Source of the DNA: Hymenobacter citatus | GTDB taxonomy: Bacteria; Bacteroidota; Bacteroidia; Cytophagales; Hymenobacteraceae | Direction of reading: 5' to 3' | Length of the DNA stretch: 64,000 bases | Assembly (NCBI RefSeq): GCF_014333615.1 | Contig: NZ_JACSCY010000020.1 | Location: 1-64,000, forward strand | Part shown: positions 1-7,307 of the stretch, one piece after another | Layout: every line of letters begins with the position of its first letter | Numbering within the stretch: position 1 is the stretch's first letter | Translations under genes and position numbers: made by a program | Notes under the pieces: model-generated | Database searches by the model: none | What the model saw: only the letters and a program-made list of their open reading frames with translations | What the model was told of the DNA's origin: nothing

Positions 1-30
1 ATAAGGTCCTTCGCAAGCTCAGGATGACAC
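1..30. repeat. Partial arm of a long intergenic stem-loop repeat (family A)
   Basis: The window opens inside the right arm of a dispersed inverted repeat. The sequence around AAGGTCCTTCGCAAGCTC followed by AGGATGACA recurs at 912-945, 30932-30960 and 57962-57990, each time paired with its reverse complement. The left arm should lie just before the window. Confidence 0.75.
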
Positions 31-86
31 ACTTCCTACCCTCCTACCCCCACACCCTCCTACCCTAAAAAACACCTCCCTATCCC

Positions 87-758
87 TTACGGCACATACT
101 GCCGTACCACGTCCACAAATCGGTGCAGCTTCTGGCTATCCAGGTGCCCGTCGGTGCGGACGCCGCTGCACACATCTACCCCAAACGGGCGCACGGTTTC
201 AATGGCTTCGCGCACGTTCTCGGCGTTCAGGCCGCCGGCCAGAAACACCGGAATATCCAGCGCCTCGCGGATGCGGCGGCTGATGTCCCAGTTGTGCACC
301 CGACCGGTACCGCCCAGCTCCTTCACGGGCAGCTTGGGGTTGCCCGAGTCGAGCAGGACGCCATCTACGTGCGGGGCCACGCGCTTGGCTTCGTCAAACG
401 CCTCGGGGCCGTTTACGTGAATCACTTGCACCAGGCTGATGCCGGGTAGGGCCGTGCGTAGGTCTTTATAGGTACCGTCGCTCAGGGCATCCACAATTTG
501 TAGCGTGTCGGCGCCGGTACGGCACTGGTGCGCAATGATGGCCTGGGTGGTCGTTTCGCTGGTCAGTAGGAAAGATGCCACCGAGGGCGGCGTGCGGCGG
601 GCTAGCTCCCGCACTAAGTCATCGGGGATGATGCCGGGGCCGCTGGGCATACGGGCCACCAGCCCCAGGGCATCTACGCCTAGCCCTACGGCTGTTTCCA
701 GTTCCTGCCGCGTGCTGATGCAGCAAATTTTGATGCGCGGACGCAAAGTAGGGTTCAT
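87..758 (-). CDS. TrpF-like phosphoribosylanthranilate isomerase family protein
   Basis: A 223-residue TIM-barrel protein of the phosphoribosylanthranilate isomerase family. TrpF converts N-(5-phosphoribosyl)anthranilate to CdRP in cytosolic tryptophan synthesis. Visible family marks are the N-terminal KICC (KICG in typical TrpF, with the catalytic Cys kept), an internal LLDS whose Asp matches the catalytic acid, AGGLNAENV for phosphate binding, and the C-terminal GVDVCSGVRTDG signature. The segment after the first strand (GLVARMPSGPG) does not match the usual GxxFxxxSPR loop, so this is a divergent member. It stands alone, with no other trp genes, downstream of the thr block and a haem lipoprotein. 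It may be the genuine TrpF or a paralogue with another substrate, so I leave out the symbol. ATG start at 758. Confidence 0.8.
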   Translation of the reverse strand: MNPTLRPRIKICCISTRQELETAVGLGVDALGLVARMPSGPGIIPDDLVRELARRTPPSVASFLLTSETTTQAIIAHQCRTGADTLQIVDALSDGTYKDLRTALPGISLVQVIHVNGPEAFDEAKRVAPHVDGVLLDSGNPKLPVKELGGTGRVHNWDISRRIREALDIPVFLAGGLNAENVREAIETVRPFGVDVCSGVRTDGHLDSQKLHRFVDVVRQYVP

Positions 759-843
759 ACCCTGAGTTAGCGTATCTATTCGATATTAGAAAGAAACAGG
801 GCTGTTTTTTATGGAAAAGCGGTCCTATTAACCTACTTTCTGT

Positions 844-945
844 CTGTCATCCTGAGCGCAGCGAAGGACCTTATCACGGTAAGACGACTAACGTTCAGTG
901 ATAATCCAGACGTGATAAGGTCCTTCACTGCGCTCAGGATGACAG
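844..945. repeat. Long inverted repeat (family A stem-loop)
   Basis: Arms at 844-877 and 912-945 (34 bp each, one mismatch) surround a 34-nt loop. The arm carries the family A core TCATCCTGAGCGCAGCGAAG followed by GACCTTATCAC. It lies between the haem lipoprotein and the TrpF-like gene, which are co-directional, so transcripts would carry a very stable hairpin here. No U-run follows, so it is not a canonical terminator. Confidence 0.85.
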
Positions 946-977
946 ATAGGGAAACGAATAAAAGACAGATAATTCTT

Positions 978-1610
978 CTAAAACCGCCGTTTAAATATCT
1001 TCCGGGTTTTCATGGTGTAAAACTCAGCAATGCCCTGGCGCGTGAACTGCGCACGCCACGTGCCCATGGCCTCGCCTACCCGGTAGCCCAGCGGCACCTG
1101 GGGGTAGCGCTGCCGAATAAGAGTTAGATCGGCTGGCGCTACGTCCGTTTCGGTGCCGTGACAGCGCAGGCAAGCCGCGTCCGTGACCAGCAGCGCCCGC
1201 TCATAGGTGAATACCTCGCCCGAAGGCCGCTTCACCGTCCGGCTGGTATCGGCGGCCTGGTTGATGCCTCCGGGGGCGCGGCGCGTATGGCTAAGCGTAC
1301 CCTGAAGCACCCGCGCCACCGAATCGGTAGCGGCAAAGGCGGCAGTGTGGCCGGCTGGGAGAGCCTCAGCCACGGTACCAGCTTGCAGCAAGGCGGCTAC
1401 TTGCTGGCGCAGGGCGCGGTCGGCGGTGCGGGTGAGCGAGTCGCCGGCCCAGCGGGTGGCGCGCAATAAATCGGCGGGCAGGATGCGCTTTACCTGATGG
1501 TTTTCGGCCTCCACGGCTAGTTCTTTCGTGTTCGAGAGGTGCTCTACCTGGTCGGGGCGGCAAGCCGAGAGCAGGAGCAGCCCTACCCCACCCCACATTT
1601 GCAAACGCAT
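978..1610 (-). CDS. Tll0287-like (DUF3365) c-type haem lipoprotein
   Basis: A predicted periplasmic lipoprotein of 210 residues. The start at 1610 (MRLQMWGGVGLLLLSAC) gives a short signal peptide ending in a lipobox LLSAC, whereas the longer frame to 1652 adds 14 residues before the signal and is less likely. One CLRCHG motif (CxxCH) would bind a covalent haem c. The C-terminal GYRVGEAMGTWRAQF segment matches the end of the Tll0287-like/DUF3365 domain, a haem-containing PAS-like sensor or redox fold. Its partner and physiological role cannot be read from the neighbours (thrC upstream, TrpF-like downstream). Redox sensing or electron transfer at the outer face of the inner membrane is inference. 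Confidence 0.8.
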   Translation of the reverse strand: MRLQMWGGVGLLLLSACRPDQVEHLSNTKELAVEAENHQVKRILPADLLRATRWAGDSLTRTADRALRQQVAALLQAGTVAEALPAGHTAAFAATDSVARVLQGTLSHTRRAPGGINQAADTSRTVKRPSGEVFTYERALLVTDAACLRCHGTETDVAPADLTLIRQRYPQVPLGYRVGEAMGTWRAQFTRQGIAEFYTMKTRKIFKRRF

Positions 1611-1667
1611 ACGGATTAGGCTAAAAGAATCTACTGCAAGATACGAAGCCACAACCGCTACCCTACC

Positions 1668-2966
1668 CTATCGGTTCAGTAAGAACTCGCGTAGCGCCGC
1701 GTACTCGGCTGGCAACGGTACCCGCTCGATGGGGCGCTGCATCAGCGGCTCCAGGGCAGTAGGCAGCGGCACGGCCTCGCCCAGCAGCGGCTCCACCACT
1801 TCCCGAAACTTCACCGGATGGGCCGTTTCGAGTAGGAAGCCGCCCTGGGGCGTGGGGTTTTCGCTGAGATACTGCTCCATAGCCCGGTAGGCCACGGCCC
1901 CGTGGGGGTCCAGTAGGTAGCCGGTTTCGGCGTGCACCTGCTGGATAGTTTGCTCCGTTTCGGCATCTGTGATGGAGTAGCCGGTCATCAGGCCCGTGAT
2001 GCGCGTATGCTCTGCCTCGAACAGCGCCAGAATACGGCCAAAGTTACTGGGGTTGCCCACGTCCATGGCGTTGGAGATAGTGGCCACGGCCGTTTTGGCG
2101 GCGTACTCGCCGCTGAGCAGGTAGGCGGGCACGGCGTCGTTGGCGTTGCAAGCGGCCACAAAATGCGCCACCGGCAGCCCCGATACGTGCGCCAGCAGCC
2201 CGGCGCACAGGTTGCCGAAGTTGCCGCTGGGCACCGCCACCACCGGCGGCAGCTGGTGCTGCCACTGCTGCCAGGCCAGGCAGTAGTAGATCTGCTGGGG
2301 CAGCCAGCGCGCCACGTTGATGGAGTTGGCCGAAGTGAGGCGCTGCTGCTGCATCAAGTCCACATCGGCAAAGGCCTGCTTCACGAGGCGCTGGCAGTCA
2401 TCGAAATTGCCCTGAATTTCGAGGGCCGTGATGTTCTGGCCCAGCGTGGTGAGCTGGCGCTCCTGCAAGGGGCTCACCTTGCCGGCGGGGTAGAGAATGA
2501 CCACTTGCACGCCCTCCACACCCAGAAAACCATCGGCCACGGCCCCGCCCGTGTCGCCGGAGGTGGCCACCAGCACCGTAACGGGCGCCGTTTCCTGCCG
2601 CGAGAAGTACCCCAGGCACCGGCTCATAAACCGCGCCCCCACGTCCTTAAAGGCAAGGGTAGGCCCATGAAACAGCTCCAGCGCCGCTACCTGCTCCGTG
2701 ATGGGTGCCAGCGGAAATGGGAAATTGACCGTTTCCGCGCAGATGCGGCGCAGCTCGTCTTCCGGAATCGTGTCACCCACGTAGGGCGCCATCACCTGGT
2801 AGGCCACCTCGGCGGCGGGCAGGGTCTTCAGCTGAAGCAGAAAATCGGCTGAGAAACGCGGAATGGTTTCCGGGAAATACAAGCCGCCGTCGGGCGCCTG
2901 CCCTTGTATGGTTGCCGTGCGGAAATCAACGGCCGGCGACTGGTGGTTGAGACTATGGTAGAGCAT
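1668..2966 (-). CDS. thrC: Threonine synthase
   Basis: Converts O-phosphohomoserine to L-threonine, a PLP enzyme and the last step of the pathway. The 432 residues match the length of the short bacterial ThrC class. The PLP lysine sits in HGPTLAFKDVGARFMSR, followed by the glycine-rich phosphate loop (ATSGDTGGAVADGF) and SGNFGN. The N-terminus MLYHSLNHQSP is typical of the family and fixes the start at 2966. It is the third gene of a minus-strand thrA-thrB-thrC series. The gap to thrB is 174 bp and contains a 43-bp inverted repeat, so co-transcription through that structure is likely but not proven. Confidence 0.95.
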   Translation of the reverse strand: MLYHSLNHQSPAVDFRTATIQGQAPDGGLYFPETIPRFSADFLLQLKTLPAAEVAYQVMAPYVGDTIPEDELRRICAETVNFPFPLAPITEQVAALELFHGPTLAFKDVGARFMSRCLGYFSRQETAPVTVLVATSGDTGGAVADGFLGVEGVQVVILYPAGKVSPLQERQLTTLGQNITALEIQGNFDDCQRLVKQAFADVDLMQQQRLTSANSINVARWLPQQIYYCLAWQQWQHQLPPVVAVPSGNFGNLCAGLLAHVSGLPVAHFVAACNANDAVPAYLLSGEYAAKTAVATISNAMDVGNPSNFGRILALFEAEHTRITGLMTGYSITDAETEQTIQQVHAETGYLLDPHGAVAYRAMEQYLSENPTPQGGFLLETAHPVKFREVVEPLLGEAVPLPTALEPLMQRPIERVPLPAEYAALREFLLNR

Positions 2967-3012
2967 TTTTTAATTCAACGTTCAAAATAGTAGGATTTCT
3001 ACCTCTGCGATG

Positions 3013-3189
3013 GACCTCACCCCCCGGCCCCCTCTCCTCGGGGAGAGGGGGAGCCTGACGTTAGAGTAAGAGGTTGTGGGGGAAAGAAGGTAAGAAGGAC
3101 CATTCCCTCCCTCTCACACTCATACCCTCTTTCCCTCTTTTCATCTGGCTCCCCCTCTCCCCGAGGAGAGGGGGTCGGGGGGTGAGGTC
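3013..3189. repeat. Long inverted repeat overlapping the thrB 3' end
   Basis: Arms at 3013-3055 and 3147-3189 (43 bp, one mismatch) enclose a 91-nt centre. The arm holds the purine/pyrimidine-biased core CCCCTCTCCTCGGGGAGAGG, itself a hairpin. The right arm lies inside the thrB coding sequence and supplies its last codons. Similar CCCCTCTCC...GGAGAGGGG repeats are widely dispersed in bacterial genomes (recalled, not searched). Confidence 0.85.
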
Positions 3190-4097
3190 ACCACCCGCAC
3201 GCCTTCGGTGTTCATGCGGGTCACGTAGGTGAACTGCTCGATGCCCAGCCGGTCGTACACATCTTGCATGGCGGCAGCCACGGCGCGGGCGGTGGCTTCT
3301 TCCCGGCTCAGCATGAAGATAGACGGCCCCGAGCCCGAGATGCCGCCGCCCAGTGCTCCGGCCTCGTGGCTGGCGGACTTCACCTCAGCAAAGCCCGGAA
3401 TCAAGATACTGCGCACGGGCTCAATGATGTGGTCTTCCAGGGAGCGGCCGATCAGGTCGTAGTCTTGCAGGCAGAGGCCGGCCACCAGTCCGCCCACGTT
3501 GCCCCACTGCCGGATGGCGGCGGGTAGGGCCACCTGACGCTTGAGAATGGCGCGGGCGTCGGCAGTTTTTACCTCAATTTGGGGGTGCACCACCGTTACC
3601 CACAAAGGCGGGGTAGGCAGCGGCACAATGTCGAGGGGAGTGGTGCTGCGGATAAGCGTGACGCCCCCGTACAGACACGGCGCGATGTTGTCGGCGTGTT
3701 GCACGCCCGAGGCCACTTCCTCCCCAAACATAGCAAATCGCACCAGATCTTCTTTATTGAACCGATTGCCCAACAGCGCGTTAGCGCCTACCACCGCACC
3801 CGCCGCGCTGGCTGCGCTGGACCCAATGCCACTCCCCGGCCGGATGGCCTTGTTGATGCGCACCTCTATCCCTACCCCCGGCGCCTCGCGCAGCAAGGCC
3901 AGCAGCGCCCCGCCAGCCACGTTGCGCGTGGGCTCGGTAGGCAGGTCGAATTCGTCCTCGTTGATGATGGTGACGCCGGGCGTGTCGGTCAGGCGCAGGT
4001 GCATGGTATCGGCGGGCTCGGCCAGCGCAAAGCCCAGCACATCAAACCCACAGACCATATTGGCCACGGTGGCTGGAGCCAGAACGGTAACGGACAT
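3141..4097 (-). CDS. thrB: Homoserine kinase
   Basis: A GHMP-family kinase that phosphorylates L-homoserine to O-phosphohomoserine for ThrC. The N-terminus MSVTVLAPATVANM is the usual GHMP strand, and the ATP-binding loop is PGSGIGSSAASAAGAVVGAN at about residues 88-107. The C-terminal glycine-rich GGGISGSGPSIFML motif is also present. Its 318 residues are slightly long, because the last 16 or so codons (TSPPDPLSSGRGGAR) come from the arm of a dispersed inverted repeat that overlaps the stop. The conserved fold is complete before that tail. Upstream is thrA, across a gap of about 180 bp that carries another 40-bp inverted repeat. Confidence 0.94.
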   Translation of the reverse strand: MSVTVLAPATVANMVCGFDVLGFALAEPADTMHLRLTDTPGVTIINEDEFDLPTEPTRNVAGGALLALLREAPGVGIEVRINKAIRPGSGIGSSAASAAGAVVGANALLGNRFNKEDLVRFAMFGEEVASGVQHADNIAPCLYGGVTLIRSTTPLDIVPLPTPPLWVTVVHPQIEVKTADARAILKRQVALPAAIRQWGNVGGLVAGLCLQDYDLIGRSLEDHIIEPVRSILIPGFAEVKSASHEAGALGGGISGSGPSIFMLSREEATARAVAAAMQDVYDRLGIEQFTYVTRMNTEGVRVVTSPPDPLSSGRGGAR

Positions 4098-4144
4098 CTT
4101 TTTGAAGTGTTAAAGGTTGGGTTGTGAGGGTTAGAGTGAATTAT

Positions 4145-4256
4145 GCAGAACGTCATTTCGACCAGCGGGAGAAATCTCGCGTGCAGCGGTAATCTCAATT
4201 GATAGAATTAGCGGGAGCACGCGAGATTTCTCCCGCTGGTCGAAATGACGTTCTGC
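4145..4256. repeat. Perfect 40-bp inverted repeat between thrA and thrB
   Basis: Arms at 4145-4184 and 4217-4256 are exact reverse complements around a 32-nt loop. The arm contains AACGTCATTTCGACCAGCGG and GAGAAATCTCGCGTGC. Placed between two genes of one pathway, it could lower or process the downstream part of the mRNA. No U-run follows. Confidence 0.9.
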
Positions 4257-4276
4257 TGTCTCAGTGCTTAAAATTT

Positions 4277-6721
4277 CTACTGCCGCGTAGCTCGCATAAT
4301 GTCAGCGAAGACGCCGGAGGCGGTTACGTCGGCGCCGGCGCCTGCTCCCTTCACCACCAGCGGCTGCTCGGGGTAGCGGGCGGTGTAGAACAGCACGGCG
4401 TTGTCCTTGCCTTGCAGGGAGTAGAAATCGTGGTCGGGGCCGACGGCTTGCAGGCCCACGGCGGCGGCGGCATCGGCGTAGCGAGCCACGAAGCGCAGTT
4501 GCTTGCCGGCATCGGCGGCCTCGCGGTAGAGGCGCTGGAAGTGTGATTCCTGGCGGGCCATTTCCTGGTAGAAATCCTCCACGCTACCCTCCATGCAGGA
4601 AGCGGGTAGGAACGCCTCGTTCTCGATGTCGCTCATTTCCAGCTCCTGCCCGGCCTCGCGAGCCAGAATCAGGATTTTGCGGGCCACGTCTACCCCACTC
4701 AGGTCGAGGCGCGGGTCGGGCTCGGTGTAGCCCTCGGCCTGGGCCTGGCGCACCACCTCGGCAAAGGGCACGGAGGCGTCGTAGTGGTTGAACACGAAGT
4801 TGAGCGTACCCGACAGCACAGCTTCGATGCGGTGCACCTCATCGCCGCTACGCGTGAGGTCATTGAGCGTGCCGATAATGGGTAGGCCCGCGCCCACGTT
4901 GGTTTCAAACAGAAACGCCGCCCCAAACTCCCGCGACAACCGCTTGAGCTGCTGGTAGTAGCTCAGCTCGGCCGAGCCGGCAATTTTGTTGCATGCCACT
5001 ACGGCTGCACCTCGGCTCAGCAACTCGGGGTAGCAGCGGGCTACCTCGCCGCTGGCCGTCACGTCCACAAAAATGGTGTTGCGCAGGTTTTTGCTTTTGA
5101 TAACCTGTAAGAAATCCGCCAGCGTGCCTTCCTCGCTCTGGGCCAGGGTGCCGCGCCAGTCGCCCAGCTCTAGGCCCTGCTCGGCAAAGGCAAACCGGCG
5201 GCTGTTGGCCACACCCACCACCCGCACTTGCAGGCGCAAGTGGCGCAGCAGGTAGGCCCGCTGCCGCGAGAGTTGCTCCAGCAGCTTGCCGCCCACGTTG
5301 CCGGCTCCTACCACAAACAGGTTCACCTGCTTGGTTTGCACCTCAAAAAACGACTCATGCAGCACGTTGATGGCCTTGCGCACGTCCTGCGCCCGCACCA
5401 CCACCGAAATGTTCTTCTCCGACGAGCCCTGCGCAATGGCCCGGATGTTTACCCCATTGTTACCCAGCGCGTTAAACAACCGACCGCTCACGTTGGGGTG
5501 GTCCTTCATCTTCTCGCCTACCAGCGCCACAATGGCCAGATCGGCCTCCACCACCAGCGGATCTACCTTACCGGAGCCGATTTCAAAGGCAAATTCGTCG
5601 TCGGTGGCGGCTTTGGCGCGCACGGCGTCGGCGGTGCGCACGGCCACGCAGATGCTGTACTCCGAGGAGCTTTGGGTGATGAGAATAACGTTGACTTTCT
5701 CCCGCGCCAGCGCGGCAAACAGCCGCATCGAGAAGCCCGGTATGCCTACCATACCGCCGCCTTCCAGCCGCAGCAGCGTCACCTGCCCAATGCTGGACAG
5801 GCCGCGCACCACCTCGCCGGTAGCGGGCGGCGCTACTTCCACGCGGGTGCCTTCGTCGGCTGGGGCAAAGGTGTTCTTGATGAGCAGCGGAATGCCGCGC
5901 TGCCGAACTGGCTGAATGGTAGGCGGGTACAGCACCTTGGCCCCAAAGTGCGACAACTCCATGGCCTCCTGGTAGCTGATGCGCGGGATGGGCCGGGCCT
6001 GGCGCACCAGGCGCGGGTCGGCCGTCATCATACCGCTCACATCGGTCCAGATTTCCAGCACCTCGGCGTCCAGCGCGCCGGCAAAAATGGCGGCGGTGTA
6101 GTCAGAGCCGCCGCGGCCGAGGGTAGTGGTGGCGCCCTGCGCATCGGCGGCAATGAAACCCGGCACCACATACACAGCGTGCGGGTGGTTGCGTACATAG
6201 GTCTGAATCTGCCGGTTGGTGGTCTGAAAATCCACCAGTGCATTGCCGAAATTGCTGTTGGTACGGATAAGCTCGCGGCTGTCGTGGCAAACGTGGTCGA
6301 TACCGCGCACCAGCAGATTGGCCGCCAGCAGCCGCGCCGACAGCAGCTCCCCGAAGCTCATGAGGCGGTCCAGCGTCCGCACCGACAGCTCGCCCAGCGC
6401 AAACACGCTGTCGCAGAGCGTTTCCAGGTCGTTGCACTCCTGCTTCACCCGGCTTAGCAAGCTGCTTTGGCTGGTGACGGGGGCCAGCTCCTTGGCCGCG
6501 TCCAGGTGACGCTGCTCAATGGTTTGCAGCAGCTGCCGGTAGCTTTCCTGCCCGGCCGCGGCCTGCTGCCCAGCCATAATTAGCGCATCGGTAGTGCCGC
6601 CCAGCGCCGATACGACTACCACGGTAGGGCCGCGCTGCGCGGCCTGGGCTACCAACTCGCCTACTTGTTGGATGGTCGCCGCCGTGGCTACTGAAGAACC
6701 ACCAAATTTCAGAATCTGCAT
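4277..6721 (-). CDS. thrA: Bifunctional aspartate kinase / homoserine dehydrogenase I
   Basis: A fused enzyme catalysing the first and third steps from aspartate to homoserine. It has about 814 residues, the normal ThrA length. The kinase domain begins MQILKFGGSSVA and includes GRGGSDYTAA. Two ACT-type regulatory repeats (VTLLRLEGGGMVGIPGF and LAIVALVGEKM) follow. The homoserine dehydrogenase domain opens with the NAD(P) loop VVGAGNVGGKLL and contains the ETNVGAGLPI signature. The start is 6721: the longer frame to 6820 would begin inside the attenuator terminator and adds 33 residues not found in the family. It is expected to be feedback-inhibited by threonine and, from the sequence ahead of it, controlled by a leader-peptide attenuator. 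Confidence 0.95.
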   Translation of the reverse strand: MQILKFGGSSVATAATIQQVGELVAQAAQRGPTVVVVSALGGTTDALIMAGQQAAAGQESYRQLLQTIEQRHLDAAKELAPVTSQSSLLSRVKQECNDLETLCDSVFALGELSVRTLDRLMSFGELLSARLLAANLLVRGIDHVCHDSRELIRTNSNFGNALVDFQTTNRQIQTYVRNHPHAVYVVPGFIAADAQGATTTLGRGGSDYTAAIFAGALDAEVLEIWTDVSGMMTADPRLVRQARPIPRISYQEAMELSHFGAKVLYPPTIQPVRQRGIPLLIKNTFAPADEGTRVEVAPPATGEVVRGLSSIGQVTLLRLEGGGMVGIPGFSMRLFAALAREKVNVILITQSSSEYSICVAVRTADAVRAKAATDDEFAFEIGSGKVDPLVVEADLAIVALVGEKMKDHPNVSGRLFNALGNNGVNIRAIAQGSSEKNISVVVRAQDVRKAINVLHESFFEVQTKQVNLFVVGAGNVGGKLLEQLSRQRAYLLRHLRLQVRVVGVANSRRFAFAEQGLELGDWRGTLAQSEEGTLADFLQVIKSKNLRNTIFVDVTASGEVARCYPELLSRGAAVVACNKIAGSAELSYYQQLKRLSREFGAAFLFETNVGAGLPIIGTLNDLTRSGDEVHRIEAVLSGTLNFVFNHYDASVPFAEVVRQAQAEGYTEPDPRLDLSGVDVARKILILAREAGQELEMSDIENEAFLPASCMEGSVEDFYQEMARQESHFQRLYREAADAGKQLRFVARYADAAAAVGLQAVGPDHDFYSLQGKDNAVLFYTARYPEQPLVVKGAGAGADVTASGVFADIMRATRQ

Positions 6722-6792
6722 GTTGTGTAAGGGTCTTGGGAGCTTGGGGTCTTGGGTTTCTAAGACGGCCGGAGTGGAAGAGTATGAATGCG

Positions 6793-6890
6793 AAAAAGCA
6801 GCGCTTCGGTCTGGTAGCAACCTCTTGTCAGGAGGGTGATACCGGCGAAGGCTGCTCGGAAGATGGTAGAAAATGAGAGGTAGAGCAGCC
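6793..6890 (-). promoter_or_regulatory. thr attenuator: mutually exclusive antiterminator and terminator hairpins
   Basis: In RNA order, GGCUGCUC (6890-6883) can pair with GAGCAGCC (6857-6850), forming the antiterminator. The overlapping AGCAGCCUUCG (6856-6846) can instead pair with CGAAGCGCUGCU (6808-6797; 11 bp, one bulge). That second hairpin is followed at once by a U5 run (6797-6793), as in an intrinsic terminator. The two stems share 6850-6856 and cannot coexist. The first antiterminator arm starts 3 nt after the leader-peptide stop, where a terminating ribosome would mask it. This is the classical geometry of ribosome-mediated attenuation. Confidence 0.8.
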
Positions 6891-6893
6891 CCG

Positions 6894-6986
6894 CTAACCG
6901 GTAATAATACCGGTAGTGGCTGTCGGTGTCATGGTAATGACCGTCAGGGTAGGGAAAAGCGGACCGGTAGCGGCAAAGGGGCGCAT
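6894..6986 (-). CDS. thrL: thr operon leader peptide (30 aa, Thr/Ile-rich)
   Basis: A 30-codon frame from ATG 6986 to TAG 6894, about 170 bp ahead of thrA. It holds nine Thr and three Ile codons, crowded at the end: the last 12 residues are MTPTATTGIITG. The enterobacterial thr leader is likewise made of Thr and Ile codons, the two amino acids whose charged tRNAs set thrA expression. A 7-bp hairpin (6897-6903 with 6908-6914) lies within these codons and may act as the pause structure. A shorter start at 6932 is possible. It sits about 15 nt downstream of the predicted transcription start and 3 nt before the antiterminator arm. No homology search was possible; the assignment rests on composition and position. 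Confidence 0.8.
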   Translation of the reverse strand: MRPFAATGPLFPTLTVITMTPTATTGIITG

Positions 6987-7007
6987 ACGTGCTCTAAGGT
7001 TCGGGGC

Positions 7008-7038
7008 CAAAGCTAGAAAAGATTTGTTACCAACCAAA
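7008..7038 (-). promoter_or_regulatory. Bacteroidota-type promoter of the thr operon
   Basis: On the minus strand TTTG (7038-7035) and TAGCTTTG (7015-7008) are separated by 19 nt. This matches the Bacteroidota sigma-ABfr consensus TTTG-N(about 19)-TAnnTTTG in every fixed base. The start point would fall near 7001, giving a 5' leader of about 15 nt before the leader-peptide ATG. Confidence 0.8.
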
Positions 7039-7053
7039 TTCACGATTTGCCCC

Positions 7054-7221
7054 CGCTACATTTTCCACGCGCCTACCGGTCCGACGCCTGCGGCGTCGGA
7101 CCGGTATCGTTGCTGAGGTTGAACGAGCTTCGTGCTGATGCCTGCTCCAAACGGCGCGAACACTAGCAACGATACCGGTCGGACGCCTGCGGCGTCCGAC
7201 CGGCAGGCGCTACATTTTCCA
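7054..7221. repeat. Double-hairpin element bounded by a 14-bp direct repeat
   Basis: Two near-identical GC hairpins, 7075-7105 and 7174-7203, each with 14-bp arms (ACCGGTCCGACGCC and ACCGGTCGGACGCC) and a TGC loop. The inner flanks ATCGTTGCT and AGCAACGAT are also inverted, so the pair can fold into one large cruciform. The unit is bounded by the direct repeat CGCTACATTTTCCA at 7054-7067 and 7208-7221. The layout is that of a paired REP/BIME-like or MITE-like unit between the divergent thr and prfA promoters. Confidence 0.75.
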
Positions 7222-7269
7222 ACAAACCACGAAGGGAACGAGCCCGCTGGTTCCGCGTGTTAGTTTATG

Positions 7270-7277
7270 TACCTTTG
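7270..7277 (+). promoter_or_regulatory. prfA promoter -7 element TACCTTTG
   Basis: TACCTTTG is a perfect TAnnTTTG match 30 nt upstream of the prfA ATG. The -33 region (CTGGTT around 7247-7252) is a weak match to TTTG. Confidence 0.6.
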
Positions 7278-7307
7278 TGTATATAAATATAATTCTCTGA
7301 CAGGCAG

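Noticed and set aside
844..945. Taken at first as an intrinsic terminator
   Set aside because: No U-run on either strand and the arm occurs in at least three other places, so it is a dispersed repeat.
1932..2852. 306-residue plus-strand frame opposite thrC
   Set aside because: Antisense shadow of threonine synthase; no start context or motif.
5228..6457. 409-residue open frame on the plus strand opposite thrA
   Set aside because: It lies wholly antisense to the clearly conserved thrA; His/Gly/Arg-rich composition is typical of a mirror frame in GC-rich DNA and no domain is recognisable.
6722..6820. N-terminal extension of ThrA
   Set aside because: Would start inside the attenuator terminator; the conserved kinase begins MQILKFGGSS at 6721.
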